Below are positions 47,801 to 60,844 of a stretch of DNA of 64,000 bases, piece by piece (position 1 is the first letter of the stretch; the number at the start of each line of letters is the position of its first letter). Origin of the DNA: Azolla pinnata (Eukaryota > Streptophyta > Polypodiopsida > Salviniales > Salviniaceae). The DNA is taken from the NCBI GenBank assembly GCA_037176905.1, contig JBBBWG010009446.1, positions 26,403 through 90,402 of the forward strand, written 5' to 3'. Below the pieces are notes generated by a model, which ran no database searches, was not told the origin of the DNA, and worked only from the letters and a program-made list of their open reading frames with translations. The translations under genes and the position numbers were made by a program.

Positions 47801-50800
47801 CAAGATCTGAAAAATCATTTGCAAGACCCACAGAATCTCGGTTGACAAAATGAACAAGCTGTCATACCAACAATGCACTTCATTAGCTTAGATTACAAAC
47901 GTTGCATGAGTGAGCACCCAGATCGATCTCACTATAATTAAATTATAACAGGAAAGGGGAAAGGAAATAATCCATTGTTTGATTCTAAGAAATTCAATGA
48001 AAAAAATGAGGTATTGAGCCCCCCAAAAAGTCTCTGCAAAGTAACCTGTAAGATGTGATAAATTTACAATTGTTTATGCTAACTCCTCGGCTGCAGGCAA
48101 CAAAAAGAAAAGGACAACCAAGATGAAGCTCTCCCATACAATATCAACTGTTGGAAAGAGTTCCTTAACAAATTTATTAGGTTACTAGACATCCTACCTC
48201 GTCAGCTAGCTACATCACTATCGACATTGGCCACTTATACTCCAAAATATATGATATTTCATGAATGGAGATGTGTACGAAGATGCACAATGCATCATAT
48301 GAATCTGGCAGAGCAAAGAGCTTGATCCCTCTGCAAAAAAAGGAATAGCCAATACATTGTAAATTACAGATGTCTGACAGTACAATGCCATTGACATGGG
48401 TGGGGTTCCTATCTCGGGTATGAACTTAACACAAACTATTCAATAGAATGCCGAAAAGCAAGCATTGCTTAAATCAATTTAAAACAGTCCAGAGCAAATC
48501 ATGGAAGACTTCAGAAGACATCAATGGATAAAATATAGCAATCCAAAGACTAGCACTCATGGTGTGAAGCAAAGCCATCCTCTTTTACCAAGTTAATTAC
48601 GGATTGCATATCTAAAGTACACAGAAAATACTTTGGGCTCCATGCCCTGAGAATGAGCTGACATACAGAATCCATCATATGGGTCTGCCACTGATAAAAG
48701 TTGATTGCATCTAATTAAAAGAGCAATCAATCCACTGTATATCTTAAGTGGCTGATAGTCAAGTCACACATACGAGAATAGATTATTGCTATTTTAGATT
48801 TATACAGACCATTCTATAGGAATGGAAAATGTTCAAGTTATCAATTACATAATACACTAAATCCTCAGGAAGTCTTCATACCAGATTGATGGCTAAAACA
48901 TCAACATGCATGTTATACCTAGCAGGTAACCAGCACTCCTGATCTTTCATCAACCAATGTAAGTAAATAAAGATTGTAGCTCAGGTATTCTTTGTGGCAT
49001 CACTATAAATACACTAAAAAAATAATTAGTGTTCAGTGTCCAAGTTCAAACAAGTGAGCAAGTACATTCCAGAAACATTTTCGACGACTATTCCATAGAC
49101 AAGATGATTTGCATAATACAAAAATTTTCGAAGATTTTTCCAGAAGATTACTTATAACAAGTCAATAGGTAGGTTCTTTCCATAAATGTGTATACTATTC
49201 TAGAGCAGCATTCTGAAAATAAACCATCAGCAGAAAAAAAATAGATTGAGGCCCCTACCGTACGGATGAAGCCAATGCGGTACTCTTCAGGGAAGTCACC
49301 CATCATACCAAAATCAAAATAAGCAAGTTTGCCATCTCTTGTCACCACAAGGTTCCCAGGATGAGGGTCAGCATGGAAAAAACCCTCCTCCAAAAGTTGT
49401 CTCAACGAGCAAAATACCCCCTGTAAACATTGAAAGGTCAGCAATAATAGAAACAAACCTTGTGCCTCAGATTGCTTGAACAACAGGATAATCATTACTT
49501 AGAAAACCAAGTTACTATGAGATATACTTGATCAACAAGTTGCTGGATATCAAAATGCATCTTCTGCAATGTCTCTAGATCTGTCAACTTGATTCCATCA
49601 ATCCATTCCATGGTAAGTACACCCCGAGTTGACAGATTCCAATATATCTTTGGAACCTTAACAAAACCAAAAAGCTGGCCACTTTTTTGTCTGCTATTTC
49701 CTCTTTTTGTTCTATTGTTATATATTTTCTGAGAAGGCCCTGCAAAGTTATGACGAAACAGACCCATCATTCAATATGCCATTGGCCAAAAAAAAGTATC
49801 CAAGGAGTATGGGTAGGAATTCTTGCGACTCTCAGACATACCCTCAGCATGATCACCATACAGTCTTGCAAAACGTTCTGCATTTTGCCCTTCCTTTCTA
49901 TAGTCGATCTCATCAAACATATGCCCAACCTAACATGAAAGGTTAATAAGTAGATGCCTAATCAAGCTAAAATTGACTAAGACTCATTTATGCATTAGAA
50001 TGCATTAATTAACAAAGGCAGCACAATCAACCATTTCATTAACAGCAGCAACGATGTCACCACGTGCTCCTAGGAAACGCCGAAGGGAGCCTCCAACAAT
50101 GTGTATGAGATAGGAATCAAGTGTCAACCGTGATTGCATGCCTGGCCTCTGAACCTTCACCGCAACTTTCTCTCCAGAAATTAAGTGAGCTGCCATAACA
50201 TGAAGCAGATTGCATCCAAAATTATTTTGCACTCTAATAATTCCAACAAATTATGTGCAGAAACTATATGTACCTTTATAAACTTGCCCCAAGGAAGCCG
50301 CTGCTACTGGTTCTGCACTTATGTCTGCAAACAGCTCCGAAGCCGGATGTCCAAGCTCCGATTCAATGAACTTCAGGGCAATTGAGCTCCGGAATGGTGG
50401 AATTTGATCCTTGAAGAATCCACATCAGTTTCCATGTCATGATCTTTTCAAATCAACAGTCCGATGATATCCTAAAAAGCAAAAACTTAGTTAACATACC
50501 TAATTAACCACCATCTAAACAGAGATTTGGCATACAGCTCACCTGCAACTTTGCTAGCTCTTGACAATATGCATTTGGCAATACATCTGGCCGAGTGCTT
50601 AAGGCCTGACCAAGCTGCACAACCAATTAAATTTCATTAGCTTACATTATGTAGAAAATGGCAGCCCTTAAGTCACTGTCTTCACTTTATATGATATCAT
50701 TGAAGTATGAAAACTTGTAGTGTCTGTCTATGTTTGTAAGTTCCATTTCCACACTTGTTTAAGTCCATGACATTTTTTTTCGTACATACACAGAAATACC

Positions 50801-52972
50801 ATTTCAACCATGACATGCCAGTGTATCATTTGGAAAGCCTGACAGATCACAGGGATGCAAATATCAATAAGAAAATTGATATGGTCTATGACACAAAATT
50901 AAGGTTGACCTTCAGGCTTGACATTGCACATTTTGATCCACCAGCTCTATAAATGCTCAGTTCTTGCTATATGAAGTATAAGGAACCAGTGTTGCTTAAT
51001 GAAATTGGTAGCACTAAGATATTCTATTGACCAAATATTTTCTGGAAACTATCCGCTTTGGATCCCAAAATGACAATCCAAAGAATACGACAAAACATCT
51101 GACCTCTGCATTTGATCTATAACTAATCCAAGAATAGAGATGTTATATAGAGCAAAAAGAATTCACTCATCTGGCTACTGAATTTGATTTAACTAATTAT
51201 GCCTGAATAGCATTATCATTTATCTAGAACATGAATCCTCTTGATGCATACAGACTAACTATCCACTCAAAACACCCTGCGTGCAGACGCCAGGGGAAGC
51301 CTTTGAATGTGTTACCAATTAACTACTTCTATCTATCAATGACACAAAGCTACTGAATTTGATTATTATGCCTTTGTAACATTATCACTTATTGAAAACA
51401 TGAAGACCCTCGATGCATACATCACTATCCACTACTTGCAGATGCCAGAGAAAGCATTCAAAGGTGTTCCGAATTAACAAATATTATCTATCAATGGCAC
51501 AAGCAGATAAGGTTATCCAAAAGTTACCTGCTAATTGATTTACCATTATACTGTCATCCGGATACAAAAAAGATAGATATAGATAAATTTAGATTTTATT
51601 CAGATTACACATCGAATTGTGAGAATTTTTCTAAGAGGCTTAAATCATTTTAATACCTTGATGTAGAAAGGTCCAAGTCGAATAAGACATCTTCGTAACT
51701 GCAAATAATGCAGATGCATGAAAAGTGTGACATGAATATTGTCTGAAATATGAATGCAACTTCACATGAGGGGAACTGGTGATCCACCTACTTTCTCTGC
51801 TCGTTTGTGTATGTCCTTGAGAACGATATGCCAGACACTTAAGACTGCAACTTCTGTCATGATATAAGCAGCTCTATAGATAACCAAAAAAGGGCGAAAG
51901 TGGTAGAATTTGCTTGGACTTTCTTTAGTATCAACATGAATCCTTTCAGCTTCATAATGGGTTCTCTGGACACCACTAACATCGACATGTATTCTCCTGT
52001 TAAAGAAAAACCTGCACGAATGAAAAGCTGGTTAACCCTTTGAACCATTCACACAGCCTATAGAGGGTTCAGACCATTTTCTAATCACATGAGCAGCAGG
52101 AAAATCCTCAATAACATGAACAGATTTCCATCGTTTCCTGATCTTGATCTCTACATAAATATGCTCTAGCATCAAGACTCTAACTAAATGGTGTGGCAGT
52201 TTCCTTGACAACGGGAAAAGTGGTGATAAAATGCATTCCAACACTAATTGGCAAATTTTATGGCAGCAGATTGGTTGAAATGTTGATTCTACCTAATCAC
52301 AAACATAAAAATCTGGGCAAGTCTTACAATCGAATGAAACACTGAGTTCAGACATAATATTCACCTGTTTGCATAAAGTGCGGAGTCTCCAGCACTTCTT
52401 CTAGAGCAGCTTTCTGTACATCACACATCCATGATCTTTATTTTAGAATTCGTAAGCAACCCAAACCATGCAACCATATGTTAGACTGAAGATTTGTATG
52501 GCAAGTTAAGAGCATGAACGAAGGGGCAGCATACATTCCTCATGGAGACGAAGATAACCTATCAAGTTCTTCTTTCCCTAGGAAAGCCTCGTCTAGTTTT
52601 TTTTTTTTCCAAAATAATATCCTTCCATTAGTTAGTCCAAATTTACATAGCACAAATTATCAGACAAACTGAAGTAGATTTTGGTCAGACTATTTCTCGT
52701 CTAGAATTGCAATTCGTTGCAATTCATAAACCAGAAGAGTAAGCAATTGCATCTCATAATGACGAGATTCTTGCCATAATTCAAAGCCAAAAGGTATGCA
52801 GGGACATCCGATCCGTCTAATAACTAAAGCAAGGATCGTAGACCCTGTGGATTCGCAAAGGCGGAAAAAAAGAAAAACAAATACCTGGTTGTGGAAAGTG
52901 GCGGAGTATGGCAGGAGGGCGGCGAAACATTCTTGCAGGGTGGGGCAGAAGAAGAAGGGCAGCCAAATTCAT
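44833..52972 (-). CDS. ABC1K (ADCK/UbiB-type) atypical protein kinase, organellar
   Basis: UbiB-type kinase of plastids or mitochondria involved in prenyl-quinone and lipid homeostasis. Exons in coding order: 52972-52885, 52413-52365, 52011-51792, 51698-51657, 50614-50543, 50409-50274, 50189-50032, 49929-49842, 49739-49528, 49420-49259, 47858-47706, 47150-46890, 46457-46143, 45078-44833. All keep frame and give 733 residues. Residues 1-60 are basic and likely a transit peptide. Kinase motifs: [11 protein letters not shown] (133-143, the KxGQ motif), the Ala-rich loop AAASLGQV (192-199) replacing the Gly-rich loop, VAVKVQRP with Lys214, [26 protein letters not shown], catalytic [10 protein letters not shown] (370-379) and YFDFG with Asp391. 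A C-terminal alpha-helical extension follows. The exact ABC1K number cannot be assigned. Exon 7 uses donor GTTGAT, and exon 13 has a duplicated acceptor. Confidence 0.94.
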
Positions 52973-53025
52973 CGTCGAGATGCAGAGAATGGAGCATGTG
53001 TATGATGGAGTGAACTTTGAAGCAA

Positions 53026-53770
53026 AGCATGAATGAATGAATGAATGAACGAATGAATGCATGTGATGGTTGTATGGATGAATGGATGCATGTGATGGTG
53101 GCATGGATGAATGAATGCATGTGATGGTGGTATGGACGAATGAATGCATGCGATGGTGGTATGGATAAATGGATGCATGTGATGATGGCATGGATGAATG
53201 AATGTGATGGTGGCATGGATGAGTGAATGCATGGGATGGTGGTATGGATGAATGGATGCATGTGATGGTGGCATGGACGATTGAATGCATGCGATGGTAG
53301 CATGGATGAATGAATGCATGGGATGGTGGTATGGATGAATGGATGCATGTGATGGTGGCATGGATGAATGGATGCATGTGATGGTGGCATGGATGAGTGA
53401 ATGCATGTGACATTCGTATAGATGAAGGAATGCATGTGATGGTGGCATGGGTGAGTGAATGCATGTGATATCGTATAGATGAAGGAATGCATGTGATTGT
53501 GGTATGGATGAATGGATGCATGTGATGGTGGTATGGATGAATGGATGCATGCGATGGTGGTATGGATGAATGGATGCATGTGATGGTGGTATGGATGAAT
53601 GGATGCATGCGATGGTGGTATGGATGAATGGATGCATGCGACGTTGGTATGGACGAATGGATGCATGTGATGGTGGTATGGATGAATGGATGCATGTGAT
53701 GGTGGTATGGATGAATGCATGCATGTGATGGTGGTATGGATGAATGCATGCATGTGATGGTGTGTGTACA
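53026..53770. repeat. 29-bp minisatellite (~25 units) directly upstream of ABC1K gene
   Basis: Units ATGAATGGATGCATGTGATG + GTGGTATGG recur at 29 bp with single-base changes (CATGG for TATGG, GCGAT for GTGAT) and a few shortened units. The left end degenerates into (GAAT)n at 53030-53060, and the array starts 54 bp upstream of the ABC1K ATG. Because 29 is not a multiple of three, all three minus frames read the same His/Pro/Ile-rich peptide for 250-320 codons, so these ORFs are not genes. Confidence 0.96.
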
Positions 53771-55445
53771 ACATGAATGAATGAACACTTCGTTAACTTA
53801 GGGTTGGTCTATTGTTAGAAGAGATTGACAAGTATTTTGTTCCCATAAAGTGTATACTTTGATCATATAAGTTGAGATGCCAAAAGGCTACAAACAAGAC
53901 TTAAGAAGAAAAGGCAGAAGAAATTCCACAGGAAAAACACCCTCGCAATAATGTTGCACCTCATAGTAAATCTCGCAATCGACAAAATCGATGCGCTCTC
54001 TCAAGAAGCCTGTTCGCCAACCATAGATTAATTATACCCTCCATAAATAGTTGCAATCTCAAGGATATAGGTTTAACAAAAATCTTATATATAGTTTGTT
54101 TTTCTTTCCCTAAGTAGAATTAAAGAGAATACAAAGATAATGATCAAACAATTACAATCTTACCGGTGAATAACACCAAAATGGTTCATTGTACACTAAT
54201 CTTGGTTTGTCATATAATATTGTACAAACATGTCACTAACTCCATTAATAAATGAAAGCATTTTTCCTAAGCACAACCGAATCAACATTTCCTTGCATTG
54301 CATTATAGTGGCCCTTCATTAATCTTATATATAGTTAGTTATATTCTATATAATAATAGGTCTTCAACTCTTTATATCAATCGGAAACACCATCATTTTT
54401 AGGGATACGATGTATAAGACTTTTCTGGAAAGTGATTTACCTTTTACAAACATGTCATTAGGGATAATCTTAATGGTCTGACTCTCTCAAATAAATTTGA
54501 AGTTTTGAAAGAGTTAAACGAATAGGTCCAATAAAAATAGGAGCCATTTGGTTGCAACACAATCCTAAATATGTACTACATGTTTCTTAGTACTGGTTCC
54601 ATTTCTTCTAAAGAAGTAAGTATAGCTTTTTTCGCCTAAGTACGAGTCAAAACCTCAAGTCATTACCAAGTTCATGTCTTAGCCCTGCTTGACACTAGAG
54701 CTAAATCTTGTTTCATGGTTAGAGAATTTGCCTTATCACAAAAAATATCATTGCACAAATTTTTATATTCAGCTTCCATAGTAGTAATTGATTGACACCC
54801 TATTGCTTTTGGAAATATAACTGAAGAGCTAAGCCCATAAAAATAGTTAAAAATGATTCGACATGTGTTATATCCTTTAATATTATTAGTAGTCTAAGGG
54901 TCTTAGGTCTACCTTGATTCGAGCTTCTTAACGTTAAAATTGGTCAGCGAAAATAGATAGGATAATCAGATGTCGAAGTCAAGATAAAGAAGCTTTCAAG
55001 AAGTTAGGCAACGGACGAGCGATAGAAGAATGTCATGAAATTTCTGCTAATTTCGCTACAACAATTACACAAAAATTGGTCCAAAGTCAAGAGTGTTTCG
55101 GAAAAGTGCAAACATAAAAAATTTCACTAGAAAATCAGGGGTTCAAATCCAACCAATCTATGAAGACAATGCTAGATACCATAGAATGAACCATTTACTT
55201 CTACAAGCGGTAAACACAATCAAGATAATGACACGAGCATTCGAGATTGATCGATAAATCACCAAAGGTATGTTTTAGACCAAAAAAGACGTAAAAGATT
55301 CTAAAACTATAAATTAAATTTTCTAACGAAAACAAAGAAAAATAAAAGAAAAAACACGTAACATTCGCACACGTTTGCAAGCTTACATTCGTGTTTGCAA
55401 AAACCAAAAGCATGCGAACGTTACGCCGTATGCTAGATATGCATA
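53771..55445. other. AT-rich intergenic region with possible retroelement remnant
   Basis: Mostly unrecognised. At 54673-54790 (+) the translation A-L-L-D-T-R-A-K-S-C-F-M-V-R-E-F-A resembles a retroelement aspartic protease (A-L-x-D-T/S-G-A...F). The catalytic Gly is changed to Arg and a stop follows soon after. This is weak evidence for an LTR-element relic. Confidence 0.35.
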
Positions 55446-56125
55446 CATGCATGCATGCACACACATAGATCAGACTCGTATGTATGTCTACGACCAATGC
55501 ATGCATGCACATACATAGATCAGGCTCGTATGTATGTCTGTATGTCTACTACGAGGGCATGCATGCATGCACATACATAGATCAAACTGTATGTATGTCT
55601 ACGAAGGATGGATGCATGCATGCACATGTACATAGATCAGAATCGTATGCGTATGTCTACGATGGATGCATGCATGATTGCACATACATAGATCAGACTC
55701 GTATGCGTATATATCTATGCTGTGTGCATGCATGCATGCGCATACATAGATCCCACTCGTATGTATGTCTACGACGAAGGGATGCATAATGCATGCACAT
55801 GTACATAGATCAGACTCATATGTGCATGTCTGCGATGGATGCATGCATGCACAAACATAGGTCAAACTCGTATGTATGTCTACGCTAGGTGCATGCATGC
55901 ATGCGCATACATAGACCAGAATCGTATGTATGTCTACGATGGGGGATGCATGCACGCACGTGTACACAGATCAGACTCGTATGCGTATGTCTACGATAGG
56001 GGGATGCATGCATGCACGCACATGTACATAGATCAGACACGTATGCGTATGTCTACGATGGGGGATGCATGCATGCGCATGCACAGATCAGACGCGTATG
56101 TATGTCTACGACGGGCGCATGCATG
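55446..56125. repeat. ~56-bp minisatellite (about 12 units) rich in ATGCATGCAT
   Basis: Units of 50-60 bp share ATGCATGCATGCACATACAT, AGATCAGACTCGTATG and TATGTCTACGA. AGATC-type anchors occur near 55467, 55517, 55577, 55634, 55690, 55748, 55806, 55857, 55909, 55967, 56028 and 56084. The alternating purine-pyrimidine GCATGCATGC runs are self-complementary and could adopt cruciform or Z-type structure. Repeated Met/His/Cys-rich ORFs on both strands are by-products. Confidence 0.93.
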
Positions 56126-56154
56126 CATGCACATGCATGCACATGCATGTGTCC

Positions 56155-56381
56155 TCCGTTCCTTTCTTTCCTTCTTTCTTTCTTCTTCTTCTTTCTTTCT
56201 TCTTCTTCTTTCTTCTTCCTCTTCTTTCTTCTTCTTCTTCGTCTTCCTCCTTGGGAGCTTCCATAGCTTAGCTTCTTCCATTATTTGCTTGCACCTTTTC
56301 CAAATACCTCTTTGCTTCTTCCCTTTCCTCCCTCTATGCCATTCTCTTTTTTGTCCTCTTCTCCCTGCCTCCTTCAATCCC

Positions 56382-56440
<59 letters not shown>
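56155..56440. repeat. CT-rich tract and (GA)n microsatellite in response-regulator leader
   Basis: TTCTTC/TTTCTT repeats cover 56158-56250, followed by CT-rich sequence and then (AG)n at about 56387-56438. Such stretches are common in plant 5' leaders and promoters. They lie 380-660 bp upstream of the response-regulator ATG. Confidence 0.9.
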
Positions 56441-56816
56441 CGAGCTCTTCTACAATCCTCCTATGTTTTTATGCTAGATCTGGTCATGACGGCGCAGGGT
56501 TTGCAGATGACTTTTCTCTCCCCTTCTCGGAAGCCTCTCGAGTTCACTTAGCGAGAGTGAATCAGATCCGGATGAAACCAGTGTCTTTTGTCCTGTAGAG
56601 TATAAGCCACAGCAGCGGAAGAAGGAAAGTAAAGCAGGCGAGCATGAAAGAAACCCTAGCCCACGGACCAGTGATTTTGTGAGGCGCTGTTGTTCGTAAA
56701 ACAGATAGCAGCGGAGAAGCCAAGGGAGACAGAGAAACGGAGACATCGCTGGTTCGAAGGGATTCTCCATGCTATTGGAAGTGCTTAGCTAGTAGAGCAA
56801 GCAGGAGGAAGAAACG

Positions 56817-59800
56817 ATGTCCACAATTACGACCACAACTAGGACCACATCCTCCTCCTCCTCCTCCTCCTCATCATCATCATCATCATCCTCACCATCG
56901 CCAGCATCGGCATCGGCATCAGCATCATCATCGTCACACTCCGTTACGCCTTCTCCTTCTCCTTGTAATACGAGTGGCCACCGCTCATTCCCATCCGCAG
57001 AAGCTGGGGAAGACATGGTTTCGTCATCAAAGCCCGACAATCGCAGTTTTATTAACATCAACAATCCGACCTCGGATAACTTTCCCGTTGGTTTGCGTGT
57101 CCTTGTCGTTGACGATGATCCCATTTGCCTCCTTATCTTGGATAGAATGCTTCGCCGATGTCAATATCAAGGTTAGTGCTTCCTATCTTATAGCATAACG
57201 CCATATTTCATTCTCTTCTCCAAGCATTTATTGGTTTTGCGTTACACCTTAGAAGATTCATTGGTTTGGGTTATAGTCACATATCTCGTGGGTATATTCA
57301 TTTGGTTTACAGTCACATATCTTATGGGTATTTCCTTTGCCTATTAGTCGCATATCTCATGGGCATGGTCATTTGGCTTAGAGTAACATACCTCATCGGT
57401 ATATTTGTTTGGCTTATTTTCACAAATATTGTGGCCATGTCTATTGATTCATTTAGCATATATTTTCTTATCTCATGGATATATTATGAATTATTTGCTT
57501 AGTGTGGATTCACAGACCATCTGGGTGCATTAATCCATTCGCTATGATTAGAGTAAAATAGTTCATGGCATATAGTCGTTCATTCATTTTCTTCAGAGCA
57601 CCACAAAGGTACTTCGTTTCACCTCCTACAATCAAATAGTTACGAAGCTTGTGGCTTTTGGTGAAACCAATATTTGGATTGGAAGAATGAGAGAGAGAAC
57701 ATGTGGTTTTATTCCTTTTTGTTTTCTCATAGAGCTCTTTTACTTTGTAGTGAAACGAAATGTTATGAAAACAGTTCTACTTTTTCTATTTAAAGTAGTG
57801 TTATATCTTTTCTAGTGGTTACTGATAGCTGGAGTTTCTGGAGAGAGGAAATTGTTTCTCACTGATTTATTCAGAAGAAAATTCCCATTGTGATATATAC
57901 CTTATGTTTAAAAGTCCTTCGAAGTTAGGAATTATAGTACGGACAATGACAAGCTTGCACAAGCTTCATGGACCATCTATTTGATGAACTCTAGTTCTGG
58001 TGATGCTCTATATGTGGAACCTTAGGATGGTTTATGGGCCGTTTTGATGTTTGAATGCTAAAAGAATTCCATGTTTTCTTGCAGTAACGACTTATGGAAA
58101 GGCAACAGAAGCACTTGCTATGCTCAGAGAGAATAGAGACAGTTTTGATGTGATTATTAGCGATGTTTGCATGCCGGACATGGATGGATTTAAACTGCTT
58201 GAGCTGGTTGGATTGGAGATGGACTTGCCAGTTATAAGTGAGTTCTTGTTTGACATGAATACCCGTTTTCTCAGAAGTAGATCTTGGTTATGTATTGTTT
58301 TCTTTCCTTGTTAAAACATTCAGGGTGCTTTTTATGCATATGCATGATGTTCGCAACATGAGGCATGTATAGTTTTTTCATAAAAGATAATGGCATCTTG
58401 ATGTGGACTCATATGTCATGGCATTTAGAGACTTAATTTTATGCACTGGTTCCCCATATGCTCAATGGTGACATGTACTTCATGCATTTGGAATTTTAAA
58501 TTGTGTGTACTGTGTCCTTGTGTTTAATGCCATGTAGAGGGTGTCCATATCAATAAAAATGATATGTGTTTGAAATGACATATAGCAATGTGTTCTTTCT
58601 GTTAAATCCCATAGTGGCATGTTTCTTCACATTAAGAAACCACAAATAACAATGTTGTCTTTGGAAAATCTGAAGTGATGTCGGCAAATGGAGAGACCAG
58701 TGCAGTAATGAAAGGAATCAAGCATGGTGCATGTGATTACTTGCTAAAACCAGTTAGAATGGAAGAACTTAGAAATATTTGGCAACATGTTGTGAGGAAG
58801 AAGTGGAGAAATACAGGGCCATCTTGCACTATTGAAGATGAAAGGGTGAAGCAAGTGTCTGACGATGGTGATCACAATCAGTTGGCGAATGAGGGTACAG
58901 ATGGATCATGGAAGCAGAGCAAGAAACGCAAGGATATTAAAGAAGAAGATGAAGATCTTGATCTCGATAATGAGGACCCATCGACGACAAAAAAGCCGAG
59001 GGTTGTTTGGTCAGTAGATCTGCACCAACAATTCGTTGGTGCTGTGAATCAACTAGGGATTGACAGTAAGTAACATCATTTTATTTGGTTTTTCTTGTTG
59101 TTCTGGTTGTGGTTGTCTTGTAAGATTACATTCAAAGTAATCATCATAGATTACCAATTCGGCTTTTTTCCTCATTGCCAGAAGCTGTGCCAAAGCGAAT
59201 ACTCGAGCTAATGAATGTTCAAGGCTTGACAAGGGAAAATGTTGCTAGCCATTTACAGGTATACAATTATTTAGCTAGCATATCATCTTTTCTAGCATTG
59301 CCTTCAATAAGGAGATAGTTATTTTTTGCACCCCCTGGGGGTTGTAGATAATAAATTCACAATACTTAACTGAAAAAGACCAATTCAACTCACTGTGTGT
59401 GTATTATCTCCAAGTAAGTACATAAATGGCGTTTTCAAAGAATTTTACTTTATTCTTAGTGCTTTGAAGTTAAGCATCCAACCTTAATGTGAAATGATTA
59501 TGCATTAACTCTGTAGCATGAAACATTTACACATTCTGTACTTCAAATCGTAATTTTAACTATTTCTATCCTGATGCTGTAACATTGTTGGTTTTCCCTA
59601 CTGCTGGCATTATTTACCCTGTATACATGCTTTCAGATAGGATATACAAACTACTTATTATAACTATTGTTTGACAGAAATACCGTCTATACCTCAAAAG
59701 GATCAGTGGTGGAGCAGGACCATCTGGTGGTCTGAGCCCTCCTTTCTCCACTGGTATGGCTGATCCAAATTGTGGGTCAGTAAGTGCAGCCAATCTAGCG

Positions 59801-60844
59801 AGCTTAAATGAGCTACGAGCCATGACAGGATCAGGTCCATTATCCCCTCAAGGCTTGGTTTCGACACTGCAGTCGGGATTTCTGAGTAGAGTAGGTTCAC
59901 CCAGCAACATAAAGGTGGACCCATCACTCCTGTTGCAATTTACTGCCTTTCAAAATGCAAATAATGGAAGCTCGACATCAAGGTCTCCAGTTTTGCCTAC
60001 ATACAATTCCCAACCTTTATTAACCAACCAAGGTGGGTTAGAGCCTGGAATAGGTGAGGTTGGCACGGTTCAGCCTACAAACTTCGGAACATACGAAAAA
60101 GGAACCCAAGCAAAACAAGTACCTGATCAACACCAACAAGTGGTAGCTGCTCAACAGAAAGTACTACCTAATCAACAACACCAAGCACTGGTTAATCAAC
60201 AGCCACAACCACCACAAGTACTAGCTAATTTCAGTGCTGTAGGGCAACTAGCTGGAGTCACTAGTAACAGTACTAGCTCAAATAGTTCCTTGCGTATTCA
60301 GCCATTTCAACAGCAACAAGGGAGTAAAAGCGGACCACCTATCATACCCGCAACTGGTATCATGGCCCAACCTGTGGTAATATCAACAGTTGATACGGGT
60401 TCATGGGTGGGTGGAGTTTCAAATGTCAATACTGCACATGTACCGCATGCAGTGTCGCTCCCTGTGGCTTCTTCTGGACTAGATGCATCTTTCTCAAATG
60501 AAGTAGTGCACAGTTTTGGGTCTAAAATTAGTGTTTTGCAACAAAGTCAAGAATCGAATTGGCAAATGTTTCAAGATTATGCACAAGTTGCTGGTAACGG
60601 TACTGTGCGAAAGCTGACTCATAACCAGAAGTTGGGTTTGGGTGGTGTTGGGCTAGAGCAAGGTCAGTCATGTTGCAATACTGGATTTTGTTTGGAAAAT
60701 AATAATGGCCGTTTCCAAGCTGTTCGGATCAATAATGCTCGAGGCCAGAACAGCTCGAGTGTGAAGGAAGAAAGCCATGATTGGTTACCAGATCAAGGTT
60801 CAGATGAGCTGCTAAGTATGGTTTTCAAGCAAGTGAGGTCATAA
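56817..60844 (+). CDS. Type-B response regulator (ARR-B), cytokinin-signalling transcription factor
   Basis: Nuclear transcription factor activated by phosphorelay from cytokinin receptor kinases. Exons 56817-57171, 58085-58237, 58676-59065, 59182-59258 and 59678-60844 keep frame and give 713 residues. Residues 1-85 are Ser/Thr-rich with an S-run from TCC/TCA repeats. The receiver domain (about 92-205) has the acidic pocket V-V-D-D-D-P (D99-D101), phospho-acceptor Asp145 in [13 protein letters not shown], and Lys194 in [17 protein letters not shown]. An acidic/basic linker contains [12 protein letters not shown]. The GARP/Myb-like DNA-binding domain spans about 275-333: [30 protein letters not shown], then [16 protein letters not shown]. 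The C-terminal part (334-713) is Gln/Asn/Ser-rich, as in activation regions of ARR1/2/10/12-type proteins. All receiver residues are intact. The start is the only in-frame ATG giving the receiver domain a normal leader. Confidence 0.96.

Noticed and set aside
52817-53788. 250-323-codon His/Pro-rich ORFs on the minus strand
   Set aside because: They are translations of a 29-bp repeat open in all three frames with the same peptide. The only real coding part is the first ABC1K exon at 52885-52972.
54673-54790. Functional retroelement protease
   Set aside because: The D-T-G-type core is changed to D-T-R and a stop follows soon after; kept only as a possible relic.
55484-56477. Met/His/Cys-rich ORFs around 55.5-56.4 kb on both strands
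   Set aside because: Products of the 56-bp minisatellite and the TTC/GA tracts. The same peptide period appears on each strand.
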